DNA of 64,000 bases from Agathobacter ruminis (lineage in GTDB: Bacteria > Bacillota > Clostridia > Lachnospirales > Lachnospiraceae), in the NCBI RefSeq assembly GCF_002735305.1, contig NZ_PDYG01000074.1, forward strand, positions 123,725 through 187,724. Reading direction: 5' to 3'. The notes under the pieces are model-generated. The model did not search any database, was not told the DNA's origin, and saw nothing but the letters and a program-made list of their open reading frames with translations. Shown in pieces: positions 8,103 through 17,784 of this stretch; position 1 is the first letter of the stretch, and each line of letters opens with the position of its first letter. The position numbers and the translations under genes were made by a program.

Positions 8103-9902
8103 ATGCTTTTGGAATTAAGGGACCTGACGGTATCCCTGGGCGGCAAAACCATCCTGAGTCATGTGTCGATGGAAATTCGTGAGCATGACAAGATTGCGCT
8201 TGTCGGACCAAACGGAGCCGGAAAAACTACATTGCTGCGCACCATTATGGGTGAGATTGACCCGGATGCGGATGATAAGCGAAGGGGAGCTGCTATCCGC
8301 AGTTCACGCAGGCTGAGCTATGGTTTTTTGCGGCAACTGCAGGACCTGGACGATCATCGGCCGGTGGAGGCGTATATGAGAGATCATATGCCGCCGTTCG
8401 AACCGTTTTCAAAAGAACAATATTTATTTGAGATGGAATTTATGCGGCTTTTTACCGGTTTTGGTTTTGCAAAGTCTGACCGTACGCGAAGCATGGATAC
8501 CTTCTCCGGCGGAGAACGGACCAAGCTTGCTTTTATTTTGCTTCTTTTGCAAAAACCGGATTTGCTGCTTTGTGATGAGCCGACCAATCATCTGGACATG
8601 GAGACGGTGGAATGGCTCGAGGAATATATGAAGACATATCCCAAGGCGGTTATTTTTGTTTCACACGACCGTTTTTTCCTGGACCGTGTGGCGCAGATTA
8701 CCTATGAACTTTGGGATCATGAGCTGGTTCGTTATGCCGGAAATTATTCACAGTATCGCGCGCAGAAACGCAAGAACAATGAGATACAGATGAAGCAATA
8801 TCTGGCGCAGCAGGAGGAAATCAAACGCCTGAACGAATTGATTTCCAAATTCAAAAACAAGCCGAATAAGGCCGGATTTGCGCGGGCAAAGAAAACACAA
8901 TTGCAGCGGATCAGGCAGATTCAAAAACCCAAGGAAGATATGGGAACCATGACTGCGGAATTCGTGCCGCGATATCTGGGGCCAAAATGGATATACGAAG
9001 CACAGGATCTGATCATCGGATATCAGAAAAATCATCCCCTTGCAGAATTATCGCTTCGCATTAAACGCGGGCAAAAGATTGCAGTGATTGGCCGTAACGG
9101 AATCGGCAAGAGCACTTTTTTAAAGACGGTATGCGGCGACCTGCAACCGTTGAAAGGAACCAGCCGCATATTTGAAAAGGTGCTATGGGGATATTTTGAC
9201 CAAAAGGCTGCGGAATTTTCGGATGAAAAGAGCGTGCTGGAGCATTTTCGCGCGCATTTTGGATCTTTGAGTGAAAAAGAATTGCATAGCAGACTGGCCT
9301 GTTTCCTGTTTCGCGGAGAAGATGTGAATAAACGTGTATCGTCATTGTCAGGCGGTGAAAGAGCACGCCTGTATCTGGCAGAGCTGATGCAGAGCGGTCC
9401 GAACTTTCTGATTATGGATGAGCCGACCAATCATATGGATATTCCGGCGAAAGAAATGTTGGAGTCCATCTTTTCGGACTACAAAGGGAGTATCCTGTTT
9501 GTATCGCATGACCGTTATTTTGTCTCAAAAGTGGCAGATGCGATTTTACTATTCGATGAGGGCATGGTATATTATTATCCATTCGGATATGAACATTATC
9601 TGACCCATATGAAATCCGCAGATTCCGCGGAGCGGACAGCACTCGTCCTGGCCAAAGACCAGGCACTTGTCGCGGGACTTCAGGCTGTGCCAAAGCCGCA
9701 GAGAATGCAGGCAAGGGAGCAGAGCACGGAGGTGGCATATGTACAATGGCGTCTGCGACTGGCGGCGGAGCCATTGCAGGAGGCATGGTCTGCGCTGGAT
9801 AAGGCTTTGCTGGATGGAGAGGAAAAGCAGATTGAGATCCGGGAGGATGCGCTGACCACTGCGTGTCTCGACTGGTATCAGATTTATTTGGATATCGAGT
9901 AA
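8103..9902 (+). CDS. ABC-F family ATPase (ribosome-associated, no membrane domain)
   Basis: The 599-residue soluble protein carries two ABC domains in tandem. Walker A motifs are GPNGAGKT near residue 35 and GRNGIGKS near 330; signatures are FSGGER and LSGGER; Walker B segments are LLLCDEPTNHLD and FLIMDEPTNHMD. A charged linker (residues about 215-280) joins them, as in translation factors EttA, Uup and the antibiotic-protection ABC-F proteins. A C-terminal helical extension of about 80 residues follows. Whether it is a housekeeping or a resistance type cannot be told from motifs. The ATG abuts the previous stop codon. Confidence 0.9.
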   Translation: MLLELRDLTVSLGGKTILSHVSMEIREHDKIALVGPNGAGKTTLLRTIMGEIDPDADDKRRGAAIRSSRRLSYGFLRQLQDLDDHRPVEAYMRDHMPPFEPFSKEQYLFEMEFMRLFTGFGFAKSDRTRSMDTFSGGERTKLAFILLLLQKPDLLLCDEPTNHLDMETVEWLEEYMKTYPKAVIFVSHDRFFLDRVAQITYELWDHELVRYAGNYSQYRAQKRKNNEIQMKQYLAQQEEIKRLNELISKFKNKPNKAGFARAKKTQLQRIRQIQKPKEDMGTMTAEFVPRYLGPKWIYEAQDLIIGYQKNHPLAELSLRIKRGQKIAVIGRNGIGKSTFLKTVCGDLQPLKGTSRIFEKVLWGYFDQKAAEFSDEKSVLEHFRAHFGSLSEKELHSRLACFLFRGEDVNKRVSSLSGGERARLYLAELMQSGPNFLIMDEPTNHMDIPAKEMLESIFSDYKGSILFVSHDRYFVSKVADAILLFDEGMVYYYPFGYEHYLTHMKSADSAERTALVLAKDQALVAGLQAVPKPQRMQAREQSTEVAYVQWRLRLAAEPLQEAWSALDKALLDGEEKQIEIREDALTTACLDWYQIYLDIE

Positions 9903-9920
9903 TATGATGAGGAGTTAGTC

Positions 9921-12122
9921 ATGAATATCGATTATAAATTGGTTTTTCTGGGAGTCATGTTGGCGGTGGAGGTTGCACTTTTGGTGTGCACGATCGTTAC
10001 GTTCCGCAAGAAAGGGGATTTGGCAATCTCATTGCGCAAAGTGTGCGTCAGCATCTTTTTGGCAATGATTGCCTATGCATTATATGTGACATCAATCAAT
10101 GAACATCATGCATTGATCTGGATGTGTCTGTTTTCCCTCGGAATCGACTGGATTCTGTTAATGTTTATGGAATATATTATTTCATATACCGACAGCAGAT
10201 TTCGAGGACGTGTTGTCCTGTTACTCAGCTATATCGGAGTGATTGCCGACTCGGTTTCAATGGCGTGCAATATCTTTTATCGCCATGCTTTTTCAGTGCA
10301 TCTCATTCATGATACGCGTTATGGAATTGATGCCTATCAAATGCAAAATTCGACCGTGTTTTATCGTGCACATCTCGGATTTTGCTATTTTCTGTCAGCC
10401 ATTGTATTAATCTGGCTGATCCAAAAGATGATTTCGACCATTTCATTTTATCGAAAGAAATATATTTTGATTATCCTGGGATTTTTGCTGTTGCTCGCGG
10501 CAGACGGAATCTCCATTACGATAAAGACCCCGTTTAATCTTTCCATTATTTTTTATGGAATCGTATCCGTGGTGCTGACTTATTTTTCATTCTCTTATAT
10601 ACCGCGCTCACTGATGAATAATGTGCTGAAAATCGTATCGCGTGAGCTGAATAATATGGTGACCTGTTTCGATCAGGACGGCCGTCTGGTTTATGCCAAT
10701 AAAGCAGCCAAAAACCTGGTGAACAAGACACATCAGCTGGACTGGCTTTCGAGCATTTATCGCGAGTGGCGGGACCGCTACAGCGATAATGACAGCGAAG
10801 AGGACGGAACCTACTGGGAAGAAGAAATCATGATCGAAGAAAAACATACGATTTTCCAGTTTGAGGCGAAGCGTTTGTTTGATGATCGTCAGCAATATAT
10901 CGGTGTTTATATTACCGCTTATGACCGGACGGAAGAAATCTTAAAGCATCAGCAGGAACTTGAGGAGGCACAGGCAAAGATCGCGCGCGAATCGCGCTTC
11001 TGGGCCAATATCTCACATGAGATGCGTACGCCGGCCAATGCGATTCTCGGAATGAATGAGATGATTCTGCGCGATGAGACAAATGAGGAATTGCGAAAAT
11101 ATGCGGAATATATCAAAGTTTCAACAGAGACCTTGATTATGTTGATCAATGATGTGCTGGATTTCTCGAAAATCAATGCAAAGAGCATGGCAATTCTTCC
11201 GAAAGAATATGAAATCCTGCATATGGTCAAGGCAATCTATGCGATGGCTTTGCCGAAGGCACAAAAGAAATCACTCGAATTAAAGATTGAACTTGATCCG
11301 TTTTTGCCGAAACGACTCCTGGGCGACGAATTGCGTTTGCGCCAGGTCATTATGAATCTGATCAGCAATGCAATCAAGTATACCGCAAGCGGCTCTGTCA
11401 GCCTGCGATTGTTTGGCGAGCAGCGTTTCGAGGATTATTATCTTCATGTTGAAGTGGAAGATACCGGAATCGGAATCAAAAAAGAAAATATTGCACTTTT
11501 GTTTCAGGCATATGAGCGCATTGATGAGGCACGCGTGCACGGAATCCAGGGCACAGGTCTGGGGCTGAACATTTGCAAGCAGCTGCTCGAACAAATGGAG
11601 TCCAAACTCGAAGTGCAAAGTGAATATAATAAGGGAAGCCTGTTTTCTTTCCGCGTGAAGCAACCGAAAATGTCCGACGAATATATTCCGGATTTCAAGG
11701 AATACCTGAATATGCAGGAAGCACATGAACTGACTTATGAGATTCCGGAAGATGCGGAGGGCAAAATCCTCTATGTGGATGACAATGAGATGAACTGTGA
11801 GGTCTTTCATGCATTGACCAAGAAAACGCATTTTGAAATTTATGATGCACATAATGGCAGCGAAGCCCTGAAAATCACCAAAAAGCATCAGTTTGATTTG
11901 ATTTTTATGGATCATCTGATGCCAGAGATGAATGGTGATGAGGCTTTTGTCATGATGCGTTCGGATGCGGAGAATCTCAATCATGATACGCCTGTGATTA
12001 TGCTGACTGCCAATGTGGGAGAAGACCTGCGCGAGAAGTTCCTGAATATGGGATTCGCGGATTATCTGACCAAGCCGCTCAGTCCGGAGAAGCTGGCAGA
12101 AACCTTCATTGATTGGATGTAA
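9921..12122 (+). CDS. Hybrid sensor histidine kinase with 7-TM-type N terminus and receiver domain
   Basis: The protein has 733 residues. About seven hydrophobic segments fill residues 5-235. A PAS-like region (about 240-345) and a short coiled coil follow. The HisKA box SHEMRTPANAILG has the phospho-acceptor His366. The HATPase domain shows N-box and G-boxes (EDTGIGI, GTGLGLNI). A C-terminal receiver has the phospho-acceptor Asp664 in LIFMDHLMPEMNG. A partner output regulator is not adjacent, so the phosphorelay target is unknown. The sensor region resembles 7TMR/histidine-kinase N-terminal domains. Confidence 0.9.
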   Translation: MNIDYKLVFLGVMLAVEVALLVCTIVTFRKKGDLAISLRKVCVSIFLAMIAYALYVTSINEHHALIWMCLFSLGIDWILLMFMEYIISYTDSRFRGRVVLLLSYIGVIADSVSMACNIFYRHAFSVHLIHDTRYGIDAYQMQNSTVFYRAHLGFCYFLSAIVLIWLIQKMISTISFYRKKYILIILGFLLLLAADGISITIKTPFNLSIIFYGIVSVVLTYFSFSYIPRSLMNNVLKIVSRELNNMVTCFDQDGRLVYANKAAKNLVNKTHQLDWLSSIYREWRDRYSDNDSEEDGTYWEEEIMIEEKHTIFQFEAKRLFDDRQQYIGVYITAYDRTEEILKHQQELEEAQAKIARESRFWANISHEMRTPANAILGMNEMILRDETNEELRKYAEYIKVSTETLIMLINDVLDFSKINAKSMAILPKEYEILHMVKAIYAMALPKAQKKSLELKIELDPFLPKRLLGDELRLRQVIMNLISNAIKYTASGSVSLRLFGEQRFEDYYLHVEVEDTGIGIKKENIALLFQAYERIDEARVHGIQGTGLGLNICKQLLEQMESKLEVQSEYNKGSLFSFRVKQPKMSDEYIPDFKEYLNMQEAHELTYEIPEDAEGKILYVDDNEMNCEVFHALTKKTHFEIYDAHNGSEALKITKKHQFDLIFMDHLMPEMNGDEAFVMMRSDAENLNHDTPVIMLTANVGEDLREKFLNMGFADYLTKPLSPEKLAETFIDWM

Positions 12123-12127
12123 ACAGT

Positions 12128-13402
12128 ATGGAAAAAGAACGCAGATATATATGTATTGATTTAAAATCTTTTTATGCTTCTGTGGAATGTGTGGAGCGTG
12201 GACTCGATCCGATGACAACCGATCTGGTTGTGGCGGATCTGAGCCGCTCGGAGAAGACCATCTGTCTGGCAATCACACCGGCGATGAAGGCAAAAGGGAT
12301 TCACAATCGTTGCCGTGTATTTGAAATCCCAAAGGGAGTCGAATATATTGCAGCAGTGCCGCGCATGCAGTTATATATTGATTATGCGGCCAGAATTTAT
12401 GCGATTTATCTGCGCTATATAGCAAAAGAAGATATTCATGTCTATTCCATAGACGAGGCATTTATGGATGTGACGGAATATCTGCACCTGTATCAGATGA
12501 CACCGCGGGAACTGGGAATGCGCATTGTTTCGGATATCTATGAGGAGCTCGGAATCAGGGCGACCTGCGGAATCGGCACAAACCTGTATCTGACCAAGAT
12601 AGCACTCGATATCACAGCCAAACATTCACCGGAATTCGTCGGAGAACTGGATGAACAGCGGTATCAGCAGACTTTGTGGGATCATAAGCCACTGACCGAT
12701 TTCTGGAGGATAGGACCGGGGACAGCCAGACGGCTGGCACGATATGGCATCTATACGATGCGTGAAATTGCACATGCAAACGAGGAGATGCTTTATCGCA
12801 TTTTCGGAATCGATGCGGAACTTCTGATTGACCATGCATGGGGACGGGAGACGACGACAATTGCGGATATCAAAAATTTCCGCCCGCAGAACAATTCGCT
12901 GACGAGCGGACAGGTGCTTGGAGAATCCTATGCCTTTGAGGATGGCAAGCTGGTTGTCAAAGAGATGATGGACCTGTTGTGTCTGGATATGGTCGCCAAG
13001 GATCTCGTGACGAATTCCGTCACACTTCATATCGGCTATGACAATCAATATGCGGCCGAGCCGGCGCATGGGACAGCTTCTGTTCCTGTGCAGACGAATG
13101 CGGATATCATGCTGGTTCCTGCCATCGAGGAATTGTATATGCGCATCGTGAATCCGAATTATCGCATTAAGCGCATCAACCTGACCTGCAATCATGTTGT
13201 GCCCGAAGAATGTTATCAATATAATTTCTTCACGGATGCGGCGGAGCTCGACAAGAATCGCAAGATGCAAAAAGCTGTGCTTCATATCAAAGAAAAGTTC
13301 GGCAAGAATGCAATCCTGAAAGGAATGAATCTTGAAGAGAATGCGACAACCATAGAGAGAAACGGACAGATAGGAGGGCACCGCAGTGGCATCGAAACCT
13401 AG
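12128..13402 (+). CDS. Y-family DNA polymerase (UvrX/DinB-like)
   Basis: The roughly 424-residue protein has the Y-family active-site blocks: DLKSFYASVE near the N terminus, YSIDEAFMDV with the catalytic acidic pair, and a helix-hairpin-helix-like segment FWRIGPGTARRLARYGI. It would carry out translesion synthesis. The ATG at 12128 is preferred, with GGATG upstream; ATG 12113 overlaps the kinase end and has no visible site. A YolD-like gene overlaps its 3' end, the usual arrangement for UvrX-type polymerases. No LexA/DinR box was seen nearby. Confidence 0.88.
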   Translation: MEKERRYICIDLKSFYASVECVERGLDPMTTDLVVADLSRSEKTICLAITPAMKAKGIHNRCRVFEIPKGVEYIAAVPRMQLYIDYAARIYAIYLRYIAKEDIHVYSIDEAFMDVTEYLHLYQMTPRELGMRIVSDIYEELGIRATCGIGTNLYLTKIALDITAKHSPEFVGELDEQRYQQTLWDHKPLTDFWRIGPGTARRLARYGIYTMREIAHANEEMLYRIFGIDAELLIDHAWGRETTTIADIKNFRPQNNSLTSGQVLGESYAFEDGKLVVKEMMDLLCLDMVAKDLVTNSVTLHIGYDNQYAAEPAHGTASVPVQTNADIMLVPAIEELYMRIVNPNYRIKRINLTCNHVVPEECYQYNFFTDAAELDKNRKMQKAVLHIKEKFGKNAILKGMNLEENATTIERNGQIGGHRSGIET

Positions 13403-13724
13403 AAATAACATGCCGCGGGAGGAGCGGGCAAAGCAGTTTATGCCGTTTGCTGCGCTTAAGGGACTCGATGAGGCACTGGCGGCAAAAGAAAAAATCATTG
13501 TGCCCAAAAAAGAACTGTCGGAAGAAATGCTTTCGGAACTCGATGAAAAGATGAAACAAATCGAGAAGGGAAGCCTGATTACTGTCGTATATTATGACAA
13601 AGAAGAATATATCAAAATGACCGGAATTGTATCGCGAATCGATCCGTCTGCGAAAGTTCTGCAGGTGGTGAATCGCAGGATTGACTTTGAGGATATTCTG
13701 GCAATCAATTTCGGGATTGAGTGA
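13386..13724 (+). CDS. YolD-like protein
   Basis: The 112-residue protein shows the YolD pattern: an N-terminal RAKQFMPFAAL block, a charged helix, then a beta-rich part ending RIDFEDILAINFG. YolD proteins are small partners of Y-family polymerases in Firmicutes and have been proposed to act like UmuD. The start is GTG at 13386, placed by GGAGG at 13373-13377, and overlaps the polymerase gene by 17 bases, so the two are coupled. Confidence 0.82.
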   Translation: MASKPRNNMPREERAKQFMPFAALKGLDEALAAKEKIIVPKKELSEEMLSELDEKMKQIEKGSLITVVYYDKEEYIKMTGIVSRIDPSAKVLQVVNRRIDFEDILAINFGIE

Positions 13725-13740
13725 AATAAGAGGAAGATCT

Positions 13741-14388
13741 ATGAATATCAAATCCGTATATGAAGGCGGTGAAGCAGAAATTGTCGAAAAAAAATCCCGC
13801 TTTATTGCAACGGTTCGCCCGGTCAAGGATGAAGCGGAGGCGAATGCTTTTTTTGCGGAAATGAAAAAGAAATATTGGGATGCGCGGCATAACTGCAGTG
13901 CATTTGTCATCGGACAAAAACAGGAACTGACACGAAGCAGTGATGATGGGGAACCGTCCGGTACAGCAGGGCGCCCGATGCTGGATGTCCTGTTAAAGGA
14001 AGGCGTGACTGATGCAGCAGTGGTGGTGACCCGTTATTTCGGAGGCGTGCTTTTGGGAACCGGAGGTTTGGTGCGCGCATACCAGCAGGCGGTATCGGCG
14101 GGACTGGATGCCTGCACTCTGATTGAAAAGCAAAACGGGATGAGATTGCAGATTCGCACGGATTATAACGGTCTGGGCAAGCTGCAGTATCTGTTTGCTC
14201 AGGAGGCAGTTCCGGTGGTAGATACGCAATATGCCGATTCGGTATCCATCGAAATTGTCATTCCGCTGGAGCGGGATCAGGCAATTCGAAAAGCCATCAC
14301 GGAGAAGACCGCGGCGACTGCCGCAATCGATGAAATCGGGGAATGTGTTTTTGCACTGAAAAACGGGGAACTGATGTTTTTTGCATAA
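13741..14388 (+). CDS. YigZ/IMPACT family protein
   Basis: The 215-residue protein has the N-terminal UPF0029 (IMPACT) domain with KKSRFIA, ARHNCSAF, DDGEPSGTAG and TRYFGGVLLGTGGLVRAY, followed by a small C-terminal alpha/beta domain. The biochemical role of bacterial YigZ is unclear; eukaryotic IMPACT acts in translation control. The ATG at 13741 with AAGAGGAAG upstream is preferred over the longer frame starting at 13681, because the family begins with this sequence. Confidence 0.9.
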   Translation: MNIKSVYEGGEAEIVEKKSRFIATVRPVKDEAEANAFFAEMKKKYWDARHNCSAFVIGQKQELTRSSDDGEPSGTAGRPMLDVLLKEGVTDAAVVVTRYFGGVLLGTGGLVRAYQQAVSAGLDACTLIEKQNGMRLQIRTDYNGLGKLQYLFAQEAVPVVDTQYADSVSIEIVIPLERDQAIRKAITEKTAATAAIDEIGECVFALKNGELMFFA

Positions 14389-14409
14389 TGTTTTGTGAAA
14401 TGATATAAT
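14381..14409 (+). promoter_or_regulatory. Promoter of the class A penicillin-binding protein gene
   Basis: TTGCAT (14381-14386) and TATAAT (14404-14409) are 17 bases apart. The -35 element overlaps the last codons of the YigZ gene. Confidence 0.75.
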
Positions 14410-14441
14410 ACACTCCGTATAGGTAATTTTAGGAGGAATAT

Positions 14442-17090
14442 ATGAATTACGGCAAACAACCCGTGAAGCAGCGTGCGAAGGCACTTGATGCGAAGGGAAT
14501 CAAAATAAGAAATAAGATTGGACTGTGGATTGGCAAGATTGTACTTGCTGCAGTTGCAATTGTACTTGTGGTTGCAATCAGTGCAGGAATCGGAGTCTGG
14601 AAAGGAATCATTGATACCGCACCGGATATTTCCGAAATTGATGTAACCCCAACCGGATATTCCACAACCGTTTATGATGCGGCAGGCAATGAAATCAGCA
14701 CACTTGTGGCTGCCGGTGCCAATCGTAAATATGTTACGATCGATGAAATTCCGGCCAATCTGGAGCATGCATTTGTTGCGATTGAGGACGAGCGTTTTTA
14801 TCAGCATAACGGAATCGATATCACCGGTATTGTGCGCGCATTTTTCCTTGGCATACAGCACGGTAGGTTCTCACAGGGTGCGAGTACGATTACGCAGCAG
14901 CTGATCAAAAACAATGTCCTGACCACATGGACTTCTGAGACATCCATGATCGAAAAGATGCAGCGAAAAATCCAGGAGCAGTATCTGGCGGTGGAACTTG
15001 AGAAACTGGTCGATAACAAAGACTGGATTCTGGAAAATTATCTCAATTCCATCAACCTGGGTGCGAACACACTTGGTGTGGAAGCGGCATCTTTGAAATA
15101 TTTCAACAAGGACGTAGCGGACCTGACACTCTCCGAATGCGCGGTTATTGCGGGAATTACGCAGAATCCGTCTTTGTATAATCCAATCCGTCATCCGGAG
15201 AAGAATGCAAAGCGTCGTGAGACCGTATTAACAAAGATGCTCGAGCAGGGCTATATCAAGCAGTCCGAGTATGATGAAGCAATCGCGGACAAGGTATATG
15301 ACCGCATTGCAGAATACAATACCGGCGACGGTGCAACCATCAATTCGTATTTCGTGGATGCAATGATTGATGATGTCTTTGATGATCTGGTCAATCGTCT
15401 CGGATATTCGGAGTCGGAAGCATATAAGGCGCTGTATCAGGGCGGTCTGGAAATCTATACAACACAGGACCCGAAATTGCAGAAGATTGTCGACGAAGAA
15501 ATCAACAATCAGGAAAATTATTATGTCGATACACAATATTCGTTCAGCATGAGTTTCCAGGTAAAATATGAGGATGGAACCTATAAAACATTTACCCATC
15601 AGACCATGCTTGCTTCCATGCAGAAGAACGATTCTTCGGCTGATATCAATTACGGTTCGGAAAAAGAATGCAAAAAAGCAATTGAGAAATACAAAAAGAA
15701 AGTTTTAAAGGACGGGGGCGAGATTGTCCCGGGAACAGAGACTGTTTATTATACCCTTCAGCCGCAGGCTGCCTGCACACTGATCAACAATGAGACCGGA
15801 TATGTGGTCGCACTGGCAGGTGGACGTGGTGAAAAAGAAGGAAACCGTACCCTGAATCGTGCATCAGATGTCACCAGACAGCCGGGATCATGCTTTAAGA
15901 TTATCGGATGTTATGCAGCAGCACTGGATGCGGGCGGCAAGACACTTGCGAGTGTGCAGGATGACGCGCCATATACGGTTGGCAAAAAGACCTATAATAA
16001 CTGGGACCGCTCATTTAGCGGATATATGACGATTCGTGATGCGATTACGGATTCCGTCAATATTGTTACGGTAAAGAATCTGCAGGATATTGGAGTTGAT
16101 CTTGCATTCAGCTATGCGGAGAATATGGGAATCAGCACACTGGTTCCGGCAGACCGTACGCTCGGACTGTGTCTGGGTGGTCTGACCAATGGTGTGACCA
16201 ATCTCGAGCTGACGGCTTCCTATGCGTGCATTGCCAATGCGGGAACCTATCGAAGCCCGAAATTCTATACCAAGGTTGTGGATCATGACGGCAATGTGCT
16301 CCTGGATGCGGCAGAGACGCAGGAATCCCGCCGCGTATTAAAAGAGACGACTTCATGGCTTCTGACTTCAGCAATGGAAGATGTGTTGACAGAGGGAAGC
16401 GGTAAACCTGCAAACTTCGGACTGGGCATGGCACAGGCAGGAAAGACCGGTACGACAACCAGCAACCGTGATTCCATCATGGAGGGCTACAGCCCGTATT
16501 ATACCTGCGGAATCTGGGGCGGATTCGATGATAATGCATCACAGTCCTATACACAATATACCAAGACTTTGTGGAAAGCGATTATGGGACGCGTGCACAA
16601 AGATCTGAAGACCAAAGATTTCAAGAAACCAAAGGGAATTGTCGAGGCCAAAGTCTGTGCAAAATCCGGATTGCTTCCGGCGGAAAATATCTGTGATCAT
16701 GATCCGAGAGGTTCTATGGTCATTACGGAATATTTTGAGAACGGAACGGTTCCGACAGAAACCTGTCAGACACATATTGCTCTGGATATCTGTAAAAAAT
16801 CCGGCAAGATTGCCAACAAATACTGCCCTGCAAAAGAGGTGGAACATCGCATCTTTGTAACCGGAGCTGCTGAGGGATCCGGGGAAGGCGAATATAATAT
16901 CAAAGCGGATGCGTTGTCTCAAACCTGTGATATTCATACGAAAGAGAATACCCAGAAAAAGGACAAAAAACCAAAACCGGGCAATGAAGATCCTCAGCCT
17001 TCTGGGGATGATGATCTCCCGGAAGAACCGGTAGATCCGGCTATTCCGGAAGAACCGACCGATCCGGATGATACGAATCCGGAAGGCTGA
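14442..17090 (+). CDS. Class A penicillin-binding protein (PBP1A-type)
   Basis: The 882-residue bifunctional murein synthase has a cytoplasmic tail and one membrane helix (about residues 28-52). Its glycosyltransferase domain has Glu115 in VAIEDERFYQH and the QGASTITQQ motif. The transpeptidase domain has Ser483-x-x-Lys486 in QPGSCFK, an SVN motif, and Lys668-Thr-Gly. After the transpeptidase lies a cysteine-containing region and a disordered Pro/Asp/Glu-rich tail from about residue 840. It acts outside the membrane. It has its own promoter and an AGGAGG ribosome binding site. Confidence 0.95.
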   Translation: MNYGKQPVKQRAKALDAKGIKIRNKIGLWIGKIVLAAVAIVLVVAISAGIGVWKGIIDTAPDISEIDVTPTGYSTTVYDAAGNEISTLVAAGANRKYVTIDEIPANLEHAFVAIEDERFYQHNGIDITGIVRAFFLGIQHGRFSQGASTITQQLIKNNVLTTWTSETSMIEKMQRKIQEQYLAVELEKLVDNKDWILENYLNSINLGANTLGVEAASLKYFNKDVADLTLSECAVIAGITQNPSLYNPIRHPEKNAKRRETVLTKMLEQGYIKQSEYDEAIADKVYDRIAEYNTGDGATINSYFVDAMIDDVFDDLVNRLGYSESEAYKALYQGGLEIYTTQDPKLQKIVDEEINNQENYYVDTQYSFSMSFQVKYEDGTYKTFTHQTMLASMQKNDSSADINYGSEKECKKAIEKYKKKVLKDGGEIVPGTETVYYTLQPQAACTLINNETGYVVALAGGRGEKEGNRTLNRASDVTRQPGSCFKIIGCYAAALDAGGKTLASVQDDAPYTVGKKTYNNWDRSFSGYMTIRDAITDSVNIVTVKNLQDIGVDLAFSYAENMGISTLVPADRTLGLCLGGLTNGVTNLELTASYACIANAGTYRSPKFYTKVVDHDGNVLLDAAETQESRRVLKETTSWLLTSAMEDVLTEGSGKPANFGLGMAQAGKTGTTTSNRDSIMEGYSPYYTCGIWGGFDDNASQSYTQYTKTLWKAIMGRVHKDLKTKDFKKPKGIVEAKVCAKSGLLPAENICDHDPRGSMVITEYFENGTVPTETCQTHIALDICKKSGKIANKYCPAKEVEHRIFVTGAAEGSGEGEYNIKADALSQTCDIHTKENTQKKDKKPKPGNEDPQPSGDDDLPEEPVDPAIPEEPTDPDDTNPEG

Positions 17091-17118
17091 TTGCAGATAA
17101 AGAGGATGCAAAAGGTTT

Positions 17119-17769
17119 ATGATGTTTGGATTAGACAGTAAAGAAAAAGAATTAAAGGAGCTTCTGGCCCGGCTGGGCTGTGAAGCTTCTGTTTTTAGAA
17201 ATTTCAAAAACGGTTATGAAAAAATGGATAAGCGATATGCGCAGACGGCATCGCATTATCAGAGCTGTCTTGCCGCAACAGTTGAAATCCGGAAGCTGGC
17301 AGAACGGCTGGAACAGCATTTTATCGGTCAGGATCGGATGGATTTGTCTGAGACTGCACGTGAACTGAAAAAATTGCAGGGTACCTATGCGCATGAATTT
17401 ATCATCAGCAGCCAGGATAAGGAATTTTCTTCGACATATGACACGCTGATCCGCAAATTACCATTGGTGGACAAAGGCAAAGAAAATGCGCTTATGATGC
17501 AGAGTGAAGTGGAGAATCTGCTTCAGATTCTGCAGGAAAATCTGAACCGGAAAAAGCCTGATCTATATGCACTCAGTTTTTTCCTGGCGGATCATAAGAT
17601 ATCGGAATTGTATGATCTGAGTGCGGAACGTAAGCGGGAACTGGTGCATCAGAAGATGGTAAATGAATTAATCATGCCATTGCAAAATGCATTGAAGCAT
17701 ACGACACAATCGCCGGAATACAAACAGATTCAGCAACTGATTCTTGAAATGACAGGCGTAACGATTTAG
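17119..17769 (+). CDS. Hypothetical coiled-coil protein
   Basis: I do not recognise this 216-residue protein. It is almost entirely predicted helix by eye, rich in Lys, Glu, Leu and Gln, with heptad-like stretches at about residues 1-30 and 50-100. There is no signal peptide, membrane segment or enzyme motif. The start could be ATG 17122, which sits better behind AAAGG. It follows the PBP gene by 28 bases and precedes a membrane-anchored hypothetical protein, so a cell-envelope role is possible but not shown. Confidence 0.7.
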   Translation: MMFGLDSKEKELKELLARLGCEASVFRNFKNGYEKMDKRYAQTASHYQSCLAATVEIRKLAERLEQHFIGQDRMDLSETARELKKLQGTYAHEFIISSQDKEFSSTYDTLIRKLPLVDKGKENALMMQSEVENLLQILQENLNRKKPDLYALSFFLADHKISELYDLSAERKRELVHQKMVNELIMPLQNALKHTTQSPEYKQIQQLILEMTGVTI

Positions 17770-17784
17770 GAAGGGGGGGCAACC

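Noticed and set aside
11280..12272. A 330-codon open frame on the minus strand
   Set aside because: It lies entirely opposite the HATPase and receiver domains of the hybrid kinase and the start of the polymerase gene, which carry clear motifs. It has no ribosome binding site or recognisable domain.
12626..13507. A 293-codon open frame on the minus strand
   Set aside because: It is opposite the Y-family polymerase and YolD-like genes and shows no protein family features.
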